Positions 12,283 to 23,048 of a DNA stretch of 64,000 bases are shown in pieces; within the stretch, counting starts at the first letter, position 1; the number at the start of each line of letters is the position of its first letter. A program made the position numbers and the translations under genes. The notes beneath the pieces were generated by a model. The model ran no database searches, was not told the DNA's origin, and saw only the letters and a program-made list of their open reading frames with translations. The DNA is from Paratrimastix pyriformis (taxonomy: Eukaryota; Preaxostyla; Paratrimastigidae): positions 1 to 64,000 of the forward strand of contig JAPMOS010000016.1 of NCBI GenBank assembly GCA_027972325.1, read 5' to 3'.

Positions 12283-14306
12283 TTATTTAGATCGGGTATT
12301 CGTTGTTAGAGGAGGTGAACAAAGGCACCAGAGTCCATCATCACCGGAGTGTCGTCGTGCGCGTTGGCGGGGGGCCGGAGGAACCGGAGCCGCGGCCCGC
12401 TTTCCCTTTCGGCGTCTCCGATCTTTGGTCGGCTCAGTCTCTCGACTGATCAGTGGGGTTGTCGCAGGAACGGGCACCATGGTTTGGGGAGGGCTGATGT
12501 GGGAAGCAGCCAGAGGAGTGACAATGGGGGCAGGGGATGCCGGCACAGATGATGCGGGGGGCGACGGCGGCGCAGGCGCATGGGGCGACGACGGCACAGA
12601 TGCAAGGGGTGCCGGCGCAGATGCAGGAGGCGACGGCACAAGTGTCGATGACACAGGGGCAAGAGGGGCCGGCACAGGGGCAAGAGGGGCCGGCACAGGG
12701 GCAAGAGGGGCCGGCACAGGGGCAAGAGGGGCCGGCAGAGGGGATGACGGCACAGGTGCAGGGGGCGATGACGGCACGTCGGAAGGGCACGTAGCAGCAA
12801 TTTCGAATCGGCGAGAGGCATCACGAGCGGTCCGTGACCGAATCGCCGCGTTGTGAATTAAGACTCGAATGCGGTGAACTCGCCACACACGAGAGATGAC
12901 GGCGGTTGCGTGATGAATCCGCTTGGAACATGTCACTGCGCCATGGAAGAACATCCGCCACCGAAAATGATGCCAGGTGCGTTGAATAACCAAGGCCGCG
13001 CGGAGCAGAGTCCGTGCCCGATGCCGACGATAAGCATGCCATTGGCGCTGAATGGCACGCGCAGCGTTATTGCGGTGACGCTGTAATTCTGTAGAACGAT
13101 GGATCAGCTGCCAAACGTGTCGCCTCCTCCAGGCTCTCTGTGGGGACGCGAAGATTGAAACAAATGCGCTGCAGAGCTCTGACCTGGATCGAGAGGGCCG
13201 CGGAGCTCTGCCGACGGTGAATAAGCACCCGAGCCCGATGGAGGTTCCATAATCTCTACGGGTTGGACCGATCGGTCGGATCTGAACAGACCCGATCGGT
13301 CGGACCTGAATGGACAGCACTGCGTGGGTCTGCCGTCGGTGGCACCGAGCTGCGAGATGGACAAGTTGGCGGGCGCGATGGGACTTCCATGCCCTCTAGA
13401 CGAGAACGATGAGTGCGTGCGGTTGCGTGCGGATGTGGTGGCATGTGCTGTGGTACATGCGGATCTGTCGTGCCTGCCTGTGCTGGTGTGCATCCCTCCA
13501 AACCTGGGTGGTGGACGCGGCGGTCGACCGACGGCGCCATGTCTCATACGCCCGAAGGACGGACAAACGGGTGCGATGGATGCGCCATTTCCTCAAAATT
13601 CGAAGTGCACACAAAACGCGGTGTGCCGCTTTTTGCTTCCTCACACGGTGCGAACGCCATGCCGCCTGATAACAGATATAAAAGAAACAACCCGTCAAGA
13701 AATGGGACCTGGATGGATCGCGCTGCCTGGACGCGCCGCCGGTGGGCTTCGGCAGCACGACGAAGAAGAAGACGACTGCGGCGTTTTCTCCAGACGTTCT
13801 TGGGAAGAGGGATAATGAAGGAAAGAAAACACCAAAACGACCTGAATCAAACGTGCTGCCTCCAACTGTCGGCGGTGAACATGAGCCAATCCACGAAGAT
13901 TCTTGCGCATACGGTGGAGGCGCCACCACTGTTCAATCACTGAGGCAGCTTTGAGGCGACCTCGAAATTGAACCGAGAGATTTGCGAGAGCGTTCAAAAT
14001 GGCACGACGAGATTGGTGGCGCTTCCAGATGTTCAAAACGAGACGCCCAAGTTCCCCCCGTTCCAATTCGGTTTGCTTGCGATGTTGCTCTAACAACGCC
14101 TCGTGCCGCATCGTCAAGGATCTAAGGAGAGCTTCAATTTGCGTCAAAACTGCTTCTCGATCAAAAAATGTCATGTGATGAAGTTTTTGAGCTTCATCCG
14201 ATCGCACGGTGCTTTCTCTTGAAAAGGCTGGTGGCCGCATAGACGCAAGCCGAGCCCTTTTTCCGGCTTTTGGGCCTAGCCCCCGGGCCAACACGGTTAT
14301 CATCAT
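12283..14306 (-). CDS. Multi-IQ-motif protein with Pro/Ala-rich tail
   Basis: No named orthologue is recognised. The protein carries many degenerate IQ (calmodulin/light-chain-binding) units, such as AARAIQRQWHAYRRHRAR, AALVIQRTWHHFRWRM and ATAVISRVWRVHRIRV. It ends in a tail of PAPLAPV-type repeats and a basic stretch. Proposed exons (descending): from about 14306 to 13842, 13665-13504, 13395-13306, and 13137-12283. All three introns fall in phase 0 directly after the Q of an IQ motif (LIQ, TTQ, SIQ), and the next exon opens with AAW or RAW. An ATG lies at 14304-14306 and another at 14301-14303; a later start, such as the Met before TFFDREAV, is possible because NUF2 begins close by on the other strand. 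The stop TAA is embedded in AAATAAAA. A cytoskeletal or centrosomal role is only a guess. Confidence 0.82.
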
Positions 14307-14343
14307 TTTTTTCAAAACTCCGAAATCGCACTGTTCACTCCAG

Positions 14344-16988
14344 CATCACAACCAGGCAAGCGTCTGAGTTTTAAGGTGTTTTCCAACGCCGAGCTCGTCC
14401 GCGAACTGAGACAGCTCGGACAAAACTATACCGAAGAGCAACTACAAAATCCCACGCCCGAGACCTTCCGCCCTCTCTTCGAATTTGTCCGGGCACTCAC
14501 ACACCACTGACTCATTTTTTTCTTCGATCCACAGTTGATCGACTTCCTGGTGGGATTTTCTCCCGATGATTTTCAGAAATCCAACCCCCGGGCTCTGCGG
14601 GTTCTTGAGTATCCGGACATTCACACGGACTCGCTTGCTGAACTTTCCTACGCACGAGTCCTGTCTGTTTGGTTGCTTGTCTCTGCTCAAGCTTTCGTCG
14701 TTGATCCCCCCAGCGTCCGGCTGATGCACACGGCGGGGGTCCCTGAATTTTCGGTGGCCAGTGCCCTGCAGGTGGATAAGGATTCCCTTCGAAGGAATCT
14801 CTCTGCCCTCCTCAACATGTCACGGTTCCGATGCAAAAAGTTGCAAATCTTCGAAGAGGCCAACGCCGAGGTGGTCTGTGTCTCCCCTCCCGTCCACTCA
14901 TTGCCCGTCCGGTTCGCAGGACACCCTGCAACAAGCGCGGGCGCAGCTGACCGAGATCAACAACAAGCTGACCGAACAGCTGGCCGAACTGGAGTCCATG
15001 CGCAAGATCCAGGTCCCCCCCGCCCTCTGCACCACCCCTCTGCACCCCTCTGCACCACCCCTCTGCACCCCTCTGCACCACCCCTCTGCACCACCTCGGT
15101 TCCACCTGCCGCCCGTATTTCTTGGCCTCCTGCCCTCAGGAGCCGCGGATGCAAGAACTCGACCACGAGGCGGAGGGCTACCAGGCCGAGTGGAACGCCC
15201 TGACCCAACAGCGCAACCTCATCACCGCCGAGAACACCCGCCTCCAGAAGGAGGTCCTCCCGCCCCTCGTCGAGAAGGCCGTCCGTAGCCCCCGCCCCGC
15301 CCCGCCCCGTTTGCTTGTTGCCTTGTGCCCCCCGCCTCTTCTCCTCCACGCCGCCATCGAGGCCCATCGGCCGGCTCGTGGCCCGGAGCTCACTTGGCTT
15401 GTTTCCGTGTGGTGGATATCCACCGGGGGCACCGCTCCGCTGTTCGGACCCATGCCCCTGGTGACGCCCCCGCCCCCAGAAAGCCCTCGACGCGCAGATG
15501 GCCTTCGAGGAGGAACAGACGGCCCTCCTCAGGAAGCAGATCGTCCCCTCGCCGGCCATCCTCAAGCAGGTTTGCAGCTCCTCGTGCCGCCACTCCCCCG
15601 GGCAGCCCGGCCGGTCCTTGGCGGGACGGCCATCCTCACGCTGAACCTGAACCGTCCCCATGCCCGGTGGGCGGGTGCGGGTTGGCCTGCAGACGCTTGC
15701 CACGCTCCGGAAGCAGGTCGAGCTGGCCACCCAGGCCAACGCCGAGGCCCAGCGGAAGGTGCACGACCTGCAGGCCCGCTGGAAGGCCATGGAGAAGACC
15801 CAGCGCCAGCTGACCAAGCTGGGGGCCCTCTGCCAGGCCGTCCACCAGGAGATGGAGGCATACAAGAGGATCCGCGCCGACGCCAAGCAGACACACCAGC
15901 AAGTCAAGGCCCGCCCCCGCTCCGCCCCTGCCCCGCCCCTGCCCGCCCCTGCCCTGCCCCTGCCCTGCCCCTGCCCTGCCCCTGCTCAACCACCTCGCGT
16001 TGGCCTTTTCCAAGGCTGCCGCCTTGTCCCTCGTCCTGATGGCCGAACTGTGTGACCCCTGGGGGCGCCGTGGGTCGTCCCTGGCTGCAGGACGCCGAGG
16101 CCGAGAACAAGCAGCTCGAGGCCAAGAAGACGTCCGCCCAGCCGCCCAGCCGCCCAGCCGCCCAGCCGCCACCGACCGGCCTCCTTGCTGCTTCGTCAGC
16201 CCCTCCAAATCCCACTCCAACTTGGGTGATCACACTACCTGCCCCCCCCCCCATCCGACCATCGCGCAGGGAGCTCGAGCAGGCCATCCGGCAGGCCCAG
16301 GAGCGGGCCGACCGCCTCGAGAAGTACATCGTCCGCGCCACATCCCCCGCCCTCGCGCCATCACACCATCACTCCCTCACACCCTCCCTCCTCTTCCTTC
16401 TTACCACTGACGAATTTGTGGGGTGCTGGGGTTGCTGGGGGCGGGCAGTCGGAGAAGGACGGCACGGCCGAGGAGACCCTGAAGAGCGCCCAGAAGCAGC
16501 GCCTGGATGCCCTCAAGGAGCGCGAGGCCCACCAGCTGGCCGCCCAGGAGACCCAGCGCAGCATCCGTCCGTCTCCCCGCCCCTGCCCGCCCTGCCCCCG
16601 GCGTGGGCCCTCTGGGAGGAGCGGCCCCACCCGGGATGTGTGGTTGGTGGCAGTCAGATCCTCCCTCCGCCCCGTGTGGGCCCGGCGGGGGGCCGATCCT
16701 CCCGGTGCTCCGCGTCTTCATCGCCCCTCCCCGCCCCATGCCGGCCCGACCCCTCGGCCCCCACCTGCAGAGGTGCAGGAGCGCAAGCTGGCCGAGATGA
16801 AGGCCGACCACGCGGCCCTCGTCCAGCGGGCCGCCCAGGCCTACGGGACCCTCTCGGAGACCGTCCGCCGGTACCACCAGTCCCTGGGGGCCGCCCTCCA
16901 CGCGCCCCTGCAGCCCCAGCCCGAGGCCCTCGAGGGCGCCGACGCCCCCGCCCGGGAGCAGCCTGGCCCGACGGGCCCCAGCGACTGA
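14344..16988 (+). CDS. NUF2: NUF2 kinetochore coiled-coil protein (first exon unresolved)
   Basis: NUF2 is a subunit of the NDC80 complex that binds microtubules at kinetochores. The calponin-homology-like head is recognisable: FSNAELVRELRQLG, NPTPETFRPLFEF, then LRRNLSALLNMSRFR, which matches the family's RFLSGIINFIHFR block. Long coiled-coil exons rich in Q, E, K and R follow. Proposed exons: about 14344-14486, 14535-14662, 14714-14872, 14920-15012, 15140-15280, 15480-15569, 15693-15908, 16091-16131, 16270-16330, 16449-16566 and 16771-16988. The 15909-16090 intron is GC-AG (AAG, then GCCCGCC). No in-frame ATG precedes the first exon shown, so a short upstream exon, probably overlapping the divergent IQ gene, is missing from this model. 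GC content rises steeply from the 5' to the 3' half. Confidence 0.88.
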
Positions 16989-17588
16989 GTTGCCGAAGGG
17001 GCGGTCGCCTCCTGGGGAGCCGGCCGTGGTCATGGCCTTGTACAGCCCAACGGGCCGCTCGCCCCGGCGGTGCCCGAGGAGACGCCACGATGGCCATGGG
17101 CGCCAGGCCAACCCGCCCCCTCATGGGGTCTTCCCAGTCTCTCATCTGTCGGCCCGCTCTCGCCTTCCCCGGGGCTGCGTCCGTGGAGAACGCAGTCCAC
17201 CAACCCGCCCCCGCGGTTCCCCTCCCTTTCCGGGGGGACGCCCGAGGCGGCGGGAGGGCGCGCTGCCGGGCGCTCGTCCTTCGTGTTTCTGCTTCTGCTT
17301 CGGCTGCTCGCCAAGAGAATCAATCGGACGGGGCCGCAACCCCGCCTGCCCCAAGATCCCAAATGAGACACGGGCGGGCAGGGACGGGGCGGGGAGGGGG
17401 CGGGGCGGGGCGGGGCGGGGCGGAGCGGGGCGGGGGTATGGCGGGGGGTATGGCGGGGAAGGAGGACATGAAGAGTAAGAAGGGGGGGGGGGGGGGGGGG
17501 GGGGGGGGAGGAGGAGGAGGAGAGGAGGAGGAGGAGGAGGAGGAGGAGGGGAGGAGGGGAGGGGTAGGGAGGGGGAGGGAGGGGCTGC
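16989..17588. other. Convergent intergenic region with G-rich simple repeats
   Basis: Between the NUF2 and TMEM181-like stop codons lie a GGGGC-rich block (17384-17440), a poly-G run (about 17477-17508) and an AGG/GGA repeat (17509-17570). Some GC-rich frames are open here but match nothing and I read them as noise. Confidence 0.6.
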
Positions 17589-20217
17589 TCAGATGGAGCT
17601 GATCAGGGTCCCGGCGGCGGCCCCGGTGGTTCCCTGGAAGGAGGTCCCCAGGCTGGGCGAGGGCGAGGGCACGGCCAGCACGTCCAGGGCCGAGCGGGCC
17701 TTCGGGGGCGACAGCAGGTAGGCCAGCGAGCCCACGTACTGCGCCCGCCCATGAAGAATGAATTATGAAGAATGAAGAAGGGGGGGACGTGACGCATGAG
17801 GCCGCGAGGGACTGGACGGTCTGGGCCTGACTGGCGCATGACACGGCCCCACGAAGGGACGACGGGGGCGCACTAGGGGCGAGGGGCAGGCCGGGCGGAC
17901 CAGGGCGAAGAGGGCCTGATAGTAGAGGAAGTCCACCGAGGTGTTGAAGAAGGCCTGTCGCCCCCAGCGTCCCACCGACAAGGCCACAGACGACAGACAG
18001 TGAGCCATGGAGGGGCATGGAGACGGACAGCATGGGGGCAATGCATGTGGGGGCATGGAGACGGACAGCATGGGGGCAATGCATGTGGGGGCATGGAGAC
18101 GGACAGCATGGGGGCAATGCATGTGGGGGCATGGAGACGGACAGCATGGGGGCAATGCATGTGGGGGCATGGAGACGGACAGCATGGGGGCAATGCATGT
18201 GGGGGCATGGAGACGGACAGCATGGGGGCAATGCATGTGGGGGCATGGAGACGGACAGCATGGGGGCAATGCATGTGGGGGCATGTGGGGGCCGGCAGAC
18301 GTCGAGGCCCGACGAGACGATGCCGCCAATGAGGAGGCCGACCACGACCAGGCTCTCGAGGCCCAGCACCCCGAAGCGGCGCACCTTCTTGGCGATGGTG
18401 CCCCGGTTGCAGAGCACCCGCACCAGCAGCACCGCCAGCCAGCCCGCGTACAGGGTCAGCAGGGCCCCCAGCAGGCAGGCAAAGACCCAGAAGGCCGTCC
18501 GGTCTGCAGCACCCCCAGACCAGCCGATCCAACCCAAACCCACCCAACCCAAACCCAACCCAACCCCAAATCCAACCCCAACCCAACCCAGAGTCGCAGC
18601 GCAGGTTTTGATGAGGCCTGCCCCTGGGCGGGCGGGGCGAGCGGACCGTGGTAGATGTTGGAGAAGGGCGGGTTGGTGCGGGCCCAGACGGCCACCGTGG
18701 TCCCGACGGCGAAGAAGACGATGGCCAGCATCAGGCGCGGCATCCAGAAGCGCTTCGTCCGCTCGGGGAAGGGCACCACAAGGTTCCCTGGGCGCCCCGG
18801 CAGGGAGAGCGGAAGGTGATGAGGTCATCGCCTCGGCATCAGCGCATGATGGAGGGGGCGGCGTGACAGGGACGTGACGGGGACGTGTCGGGGGCGTGGC
18901 GGGGGCGTGGCGGGCGGACCCATGAGGACCAGCCAGGCGAGGAAGAGGATGGTCAGGAAGTAGAGCGAGAGCATGTACGAGATGACTGTGGCCGCTCCCT
19001 GCCGATGGGCGGGGTGGGCGGGGTGGGCGGGGTGGGCGGAGGGAGTTGAGGCGCCATGTGCCGTGGGGTGCACCGTGGGGGGTGCGCTGTAGACCTGGAA
19101 GACGATGTGGAGGCCCCAGAAGGGGTTGACGTAGCAGAGCAGGGCCCAGAGGAGGAGGGCCGTCCACTTCTGCTCCTCGAACCAGATGGCGTAGGGCCGC
19201 ATGGCGTAGTAGAAGGCCACCAGCACCAGCAGCACGCAGAAGAACACCCAGTACCGCATGAAGAGCTCGAACCTGCCCCCACACCGCCGCCACCGGGCGG
19301 GGCCAGATGGGTGAGCGGGTGCCCCGCATGTCGGGCCCGGCCAACACACGGCGCTGCATGGGAAGGGAAACCACACCAACCGGCGGCCCAGACCATGTGA
19401 ACGAGGCCTTCGCCGTGACCTGCTCGAAGCTGCGGAGGGATGATGACGGTGATGAATCGGAGCGAGAGGGGCATGTCGACGTCCGATCGCTCCTGGAACC
19501 GGGACGGACCCCACAGCCCCCAGGGTGCCGACGACCCCGGGGATGGTCATGGTGAAGTGGACCCGATAGTAGGGGTAGTCGAGCGAGAGCACCGTGAACA
19601 GCCATGCCGGCCCGCACTCCATGGTGGTGGGGTCGCAGCGCAGGTCCCGCACGAAGGAGGTCTCCTGGGCCACGTGGGTCCAGGTCTCGTTGGGCATGCC
19701 GGTGGGGCTGGCGTCGAGGATGACGCTCGTGAACTGGGCCTGGAAGACCCGGCTCAGGGGCCGCAGGCTGCTCACGTTCACGAGCACGGTGAGCTGTTGG
19801 TTCACCCGGGCAAAAGGGCCAAAGACAAGGGAGGTCGTGATGGAGTCCGCCGATCCAAAGGCGCCCTGCCGACTGAGATGAAGACTCGTCTCGGGGTCAG
19901 GACCCAATATTCCTGCACGGTCCTGATAGGGTGGTGCATAGAGTGACAAACTACAGACCAAGTGCCACAAAAACTACCAGTACAAGAGGAAGAATTACAA
20001 AGAGAAGGATAATCTTCCAGTGCGCCAGTGATTCTATCCTCGGGATGGGCAAAGCAGTTTCTGGTAACAAAAGCATTTGTTCTGGGCCACCAGGAACATC
20101 TTCCTTCGAGAAATCCTTCGCGGCATCATCGCTTATTTTGCCCATCGATCCGACGACGTTTCGAGCAGAGAATAGAAGATAAATCCCCACGTTGATTACT
20201 ACAAAACAGCTTGTCAT
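17589..20217 (-). CDS. TMEM181-like (Wntless/GOST family) multi-pass membrane protein
   Basis: The first exon contains a TM helix (IILLFVILPLVLVVFVALG). A lumenal domain follows, with NETW and CxxxxxxCGPAW features, and then a seven-helix bundle. The blocks SFTWFELFMRYWVFF, EEQKWTALLLWALL and AYLLSPP correspond in order to TMEM181 blocks (FTW, EQKWMSVLLPLL, FVYSP). Relatives are trafficking receptors of the Golgi and cell surface; the function here is unknown. Proposed exons (descending): 20217-19959, 19912-19510, 19429-19394 (36 nt), 19272-19095, 18998-18920, 18787-18647, 18503-18301, 17954-17901 and 17738-17589. The first ATG (20215-20217) overlaps the DSCC1 stop. Met25 (20143-20145) gives a cytosolic N-terminus more like the family and may be the real start. 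The sixth residue block of the lumenal domain joins with phase-2 introns. Confidence 0.8.
18016..18281 (-). repeat. 38-bp minisatellite, seven copies, in a TMEM181-like intron
   Basis: Seven nearly identical 38-bp units start at 18016, 18054, 18092, 18130, 18168, 18206 and 18244, inside the 17955-18300 intron. Read in the gene's sense each unit contains GTCCGTCTCC, which looks like the 5' splice sites used in this genome. There are no unique spacers, so it is a tandem repeat and not a CRISPR array. Confidence 0.95.
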
Positions 20218-22395
20218 CTCTTGGCGGCGTAATACACCTTTCCGTCAGGGTTGCGGAAGAAGCGCGTGTAGCGACCCAAAAGAGCGTTCAAATCGTGTTC
20301 CCATGGAAGGAGATCCCTTGAGAGAACGCGTGAAGCATGGATTCCACACAAGGAGGAAAAAGCAGACTGGAGGTAAGGGTCGATTTCATCATGCGTCCAT
20401 TTTTCCCGGGTAGTAAATAACTTAGCGAATCTAATGGGGGGTCAATGAAACCGAGAAGCGCGGAGGGAAAGAAGGCTGACCGAGCCCCCGGCTCGAGGGG
20501 CAACCGGGACGCGGGCAGGTATCGGACAAACGAGGCGGCCCCGAGCCCATCGACGACAGCAATCCCCTGATTCATCCCCCAAAAAAGACCGCGTGAAAAT
20601 GAGATCGCGCAGAAACGGCGGGCAGGCGACCTTGAGGATGGTCGGAGCGGCCTCGACCCCCGGAGGCAAGCACTGGGCCCAGACGGTCATAAATTCGTCC
20701 AGCATCATCCGCTAGGCCCAGACAATTGCGTGCACAAAACGAAGTGTGACGTCCATGATGATTTCCCAGGCAGGCGGGACAGACGGAAGACTGCTGAAGA
20801 ATCTGCTCGGCGCGGAAGGCGGCAACCGAAGCCGGCGGAAGGCTGTACGTGTCACCGCATTCTTCTGCGCGGAAACAGAGGAATGTATGGTGGCTGCGCA
20901 CGGATGTGGGGTGGGGGATGCGGGGGTGCGGAACGCTACCTTTCAGATGGCCGTACTTCCGGAGAACCTGCAAGATGGCCACAGGCGCCGTTTCGGGCAA
21001 GGCCTGACAGACGGAGAACCGAGGTGGAGACGAGGGTGAGCGTGGGCGAGGCAATGGGATGGTAGAGGGCTCACACCGGAGAAGGACGGACGGCGCAGCA
21101 GCGGGCGTAAGGGACGGCATCGAGGGGCATCCCCTCGGCCACGACGACATCCAGCAGCATGTCCATCGTGTCGAACTCGAGCCCCCGGTCCAGCACCCAG
21201 TATGAGCCTGCAGCCCCAGGGACGCGAAGTGATTCATGATCGGTGGGAGTGGATCGGTGACCAGATCGGCAGGGGCGACGAGCGGACCCTCGTGCTCGAA
21301 GGCCCCGATGCGCCGGAGTTCCTGGAGCAGCTCGGCTCGGCTCGCCTGGGCCACTGGTGAAGCGAAAAGGGCAAGGAGATCAACAAGACAAAGGACACAG
21401 GGCGGCAGACCCTTCTCGAGGTCTTCCAGGGTGGGAGCGGCGGGGGGCGAGGGCCCGGTCCGGGTCGGCGGCGGTTGTGACCCCGGGCCGCCTGATCCCT
21501 CGACGATCGCCGTCGCTGCCTTCGGCATCCCACGAGCAGGGATCAGGAGCGGAGAGCGTGGTGGCGAGGGGCGCGCGGAAGGGGCGCCCGAATCGACATC
21601 GGCGGGCCCCGATGAAGACGGAGCCGCCACGTTCGGGGGTGTGGATTTTTGGACGGAGCCATGTGCCGAAGTCGATGCCATGGGGACGGTGGACATGGAG
21701 GAAAGGCTCCTAGGCCCCGACGGGGAAGGGGACGGCGGTGAAGGGATGTGCTCATTCTCGGCAGTGGGCTGCTTCATCGGGCAGATTTCGGGAGATAGTG
21801 GGGCCTGCCCCTCGGGCGAGTGCCCTTGCGTGGATGACGGCGCAGGATTCAGGGGTACCGGAGGGGTCGTGGTGGCCTTGAAGGCCGTGGCCTCCAGGAG
21901 TTGGTGCATCCGCTCGAACCGTGGGATGGTGGGCCTCATTTCGTAGAGACACGAGACATTCCCGACAGCGGGCACTCGGGTGCAAACAGACGGAGCCTGA
22001 CTGGCAAATGCAAACGTATCTGCTTCAGAAGGATCGACAGGAACTGTCTGGGACTGTGCCGTGTCGAGAAGAATGGTGAGGTTGGACGAGTCCAGACGGC
22101 GCACAGAAAATGTCTGAAAATCCCGAGTGGTGGTCAGCCTCGAGCCAATCAACAAAAAAACGCAGACCTTATTCGAAGTGCAAACAGTTGCTTCTTCACC
22201 TGAAGTCCCCTTAATCACAACCTCGTTCTTGGCGAACTCTGCGAGCAGGGCCTCAGAGACTTCAAACAATCGAAAATTCGACCCTTTCGTATAAGTGTCA
22301 CCAAAAACGATGGAATACTCGGAAGAATGGGCAAAATCCATCTGAATTTGAAACACAGAAATGCAGCCGGTTTGACACAAAGGTTTGAGGCCCAT
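20214..22395 (-). CDS. DSCC1: DSCC1/DCC1, subunit of the alternative RFC (CTF18) clamp loader
   Basis: DCC1 joins CTF18 and CTF8 in the replication factor C complex that supports sister-chromatid cohesion. The N-terminal block FRLFEVSEALLAEF...VVIKGTSGEEATVCTSNK aligns with the family's FCLLELEP...VIRG...AVLCSKDK. SYWVLDRGLEFDTM matches the YWRILEFDYEM block, and the C-terminal FTTREKWTHDEIDPYLQ matches SLREKWTEEDIAPYIQ. A low-complexity Pro/Ser insert of about 130 residues follows the N-terminal domain. Proposed exons (descending): 22395-22168, 22113-21411, 21353-21288, 21207-21092, 21003-20940, 20864-20785, 20711-20590 and 20430-20214. One intron (20865-20939) begins GTAGCG. The start codon is 23 bp from the divergent TARG1 start; the stop overlaps the TMEM181-like ATG. 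Confidence 0.9.
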
Positions 22396-22418
22396 CCACA
22401 CAGGACCACCGCGAATCG

Positions 22419-22974
22419 ATGCAATTCCGTGAGGTGCAAGGGGATCTCTTCACTGCTCCGCCCAACGAAGCGCTTGCCCACTGCGTTTCAAAGGTCTTTT
22501 CCGCTCCCACCCACGACTTATTTTCGTTGATAGGATTTGCATATGGGGAAAGGTATTGCGGTACCATTTCGGCAGAGGTTTGGCGGAGTCCCTGAGCTGA
22601 AAGACCAGGGCCCCGAAATTGGAAAGTGTCTCACACTTGTGCGCGATGGCCGACCGATCTACTACTTGATCACAAAGGTTAATGTTCGCAAGATCAAACC
22701 AACTCAAAAGCCTCTCCCAGGAACGTTACTTCCATTTCCCGACCGAAGACGCCCTTCGCACGACTCTTCTTGCGATGCGCGAGAAGATGCTGAGTGCCGG
22801 TGTTCGCGCGCTCAACATTCCACGAATTGGTTTGTTTTCGCTTTTCTGTTCATCCGCCAATCTTTTTTTGTAGGCTGCGGCCTGGATCGTCTCAACTGGG
22901 GGCGTGTCACCGCGATGATCAGAGATATTTTTAGGGACGACCCTGTTGTTATTACGGTGTATTCTCTCGAGTGA
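22419..22974 (+). CDS. OARD1: OARD1/TARG1 ADP-ribose glycohydrolase (macrodomain)
   Basis: TARG1 removes terminal ADP-ribose from glutamate and aspartate side chains and deacylates O-acyl-ADP-ribose. The whole protein is one macrodomain: VQGDLFTAPPNEALAHCVSK, then MGKGIAVPFRQRFGGVPEL, RDGRPIYYLITK and IPRIGCGLDRLNW. The catalytic Lys after YYLIT and the Asp in CGLDRL are both present. Proposed exons: 22419-22493, 22534-22677, 22721-22829 and 22874-22974; the introns are 40, 43 and 44 nt. The second intron starts GTTAAT, an outlier. The length, about 140 residues, fits the family. It shares a 23-bp divergent spacer with DSCC1. Confidence 0.95.
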
Positions 22975-23048
22975 GTGCTCTGACTACTCCTTCTTCCCCT
23001 TGGGCCAGCATGTTTTCTCCCCCTGTTGTGTTGTGTCTTTTTTTTGTC

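Noticed and set aside
13396-13401. In-frame TAG within the IQ gene as evidence for a recoded stop
   Set aside because: It is the last triplet of an intron acceptor (GTCTAG); splicing from CAG/GTTTGG at 13503 removes it and keeps the IQ frame.
18016-18281. CRISPR-like regular repeat array
   Set aside because: The repeats are directly adjacent with no spacers, in a eukaryotic intron.
20730-22203. Plus-strand open frames opposite DSCC1
   Set aside because: No conserved sequence; the minus strand carries eight phased DSCC1 exons.
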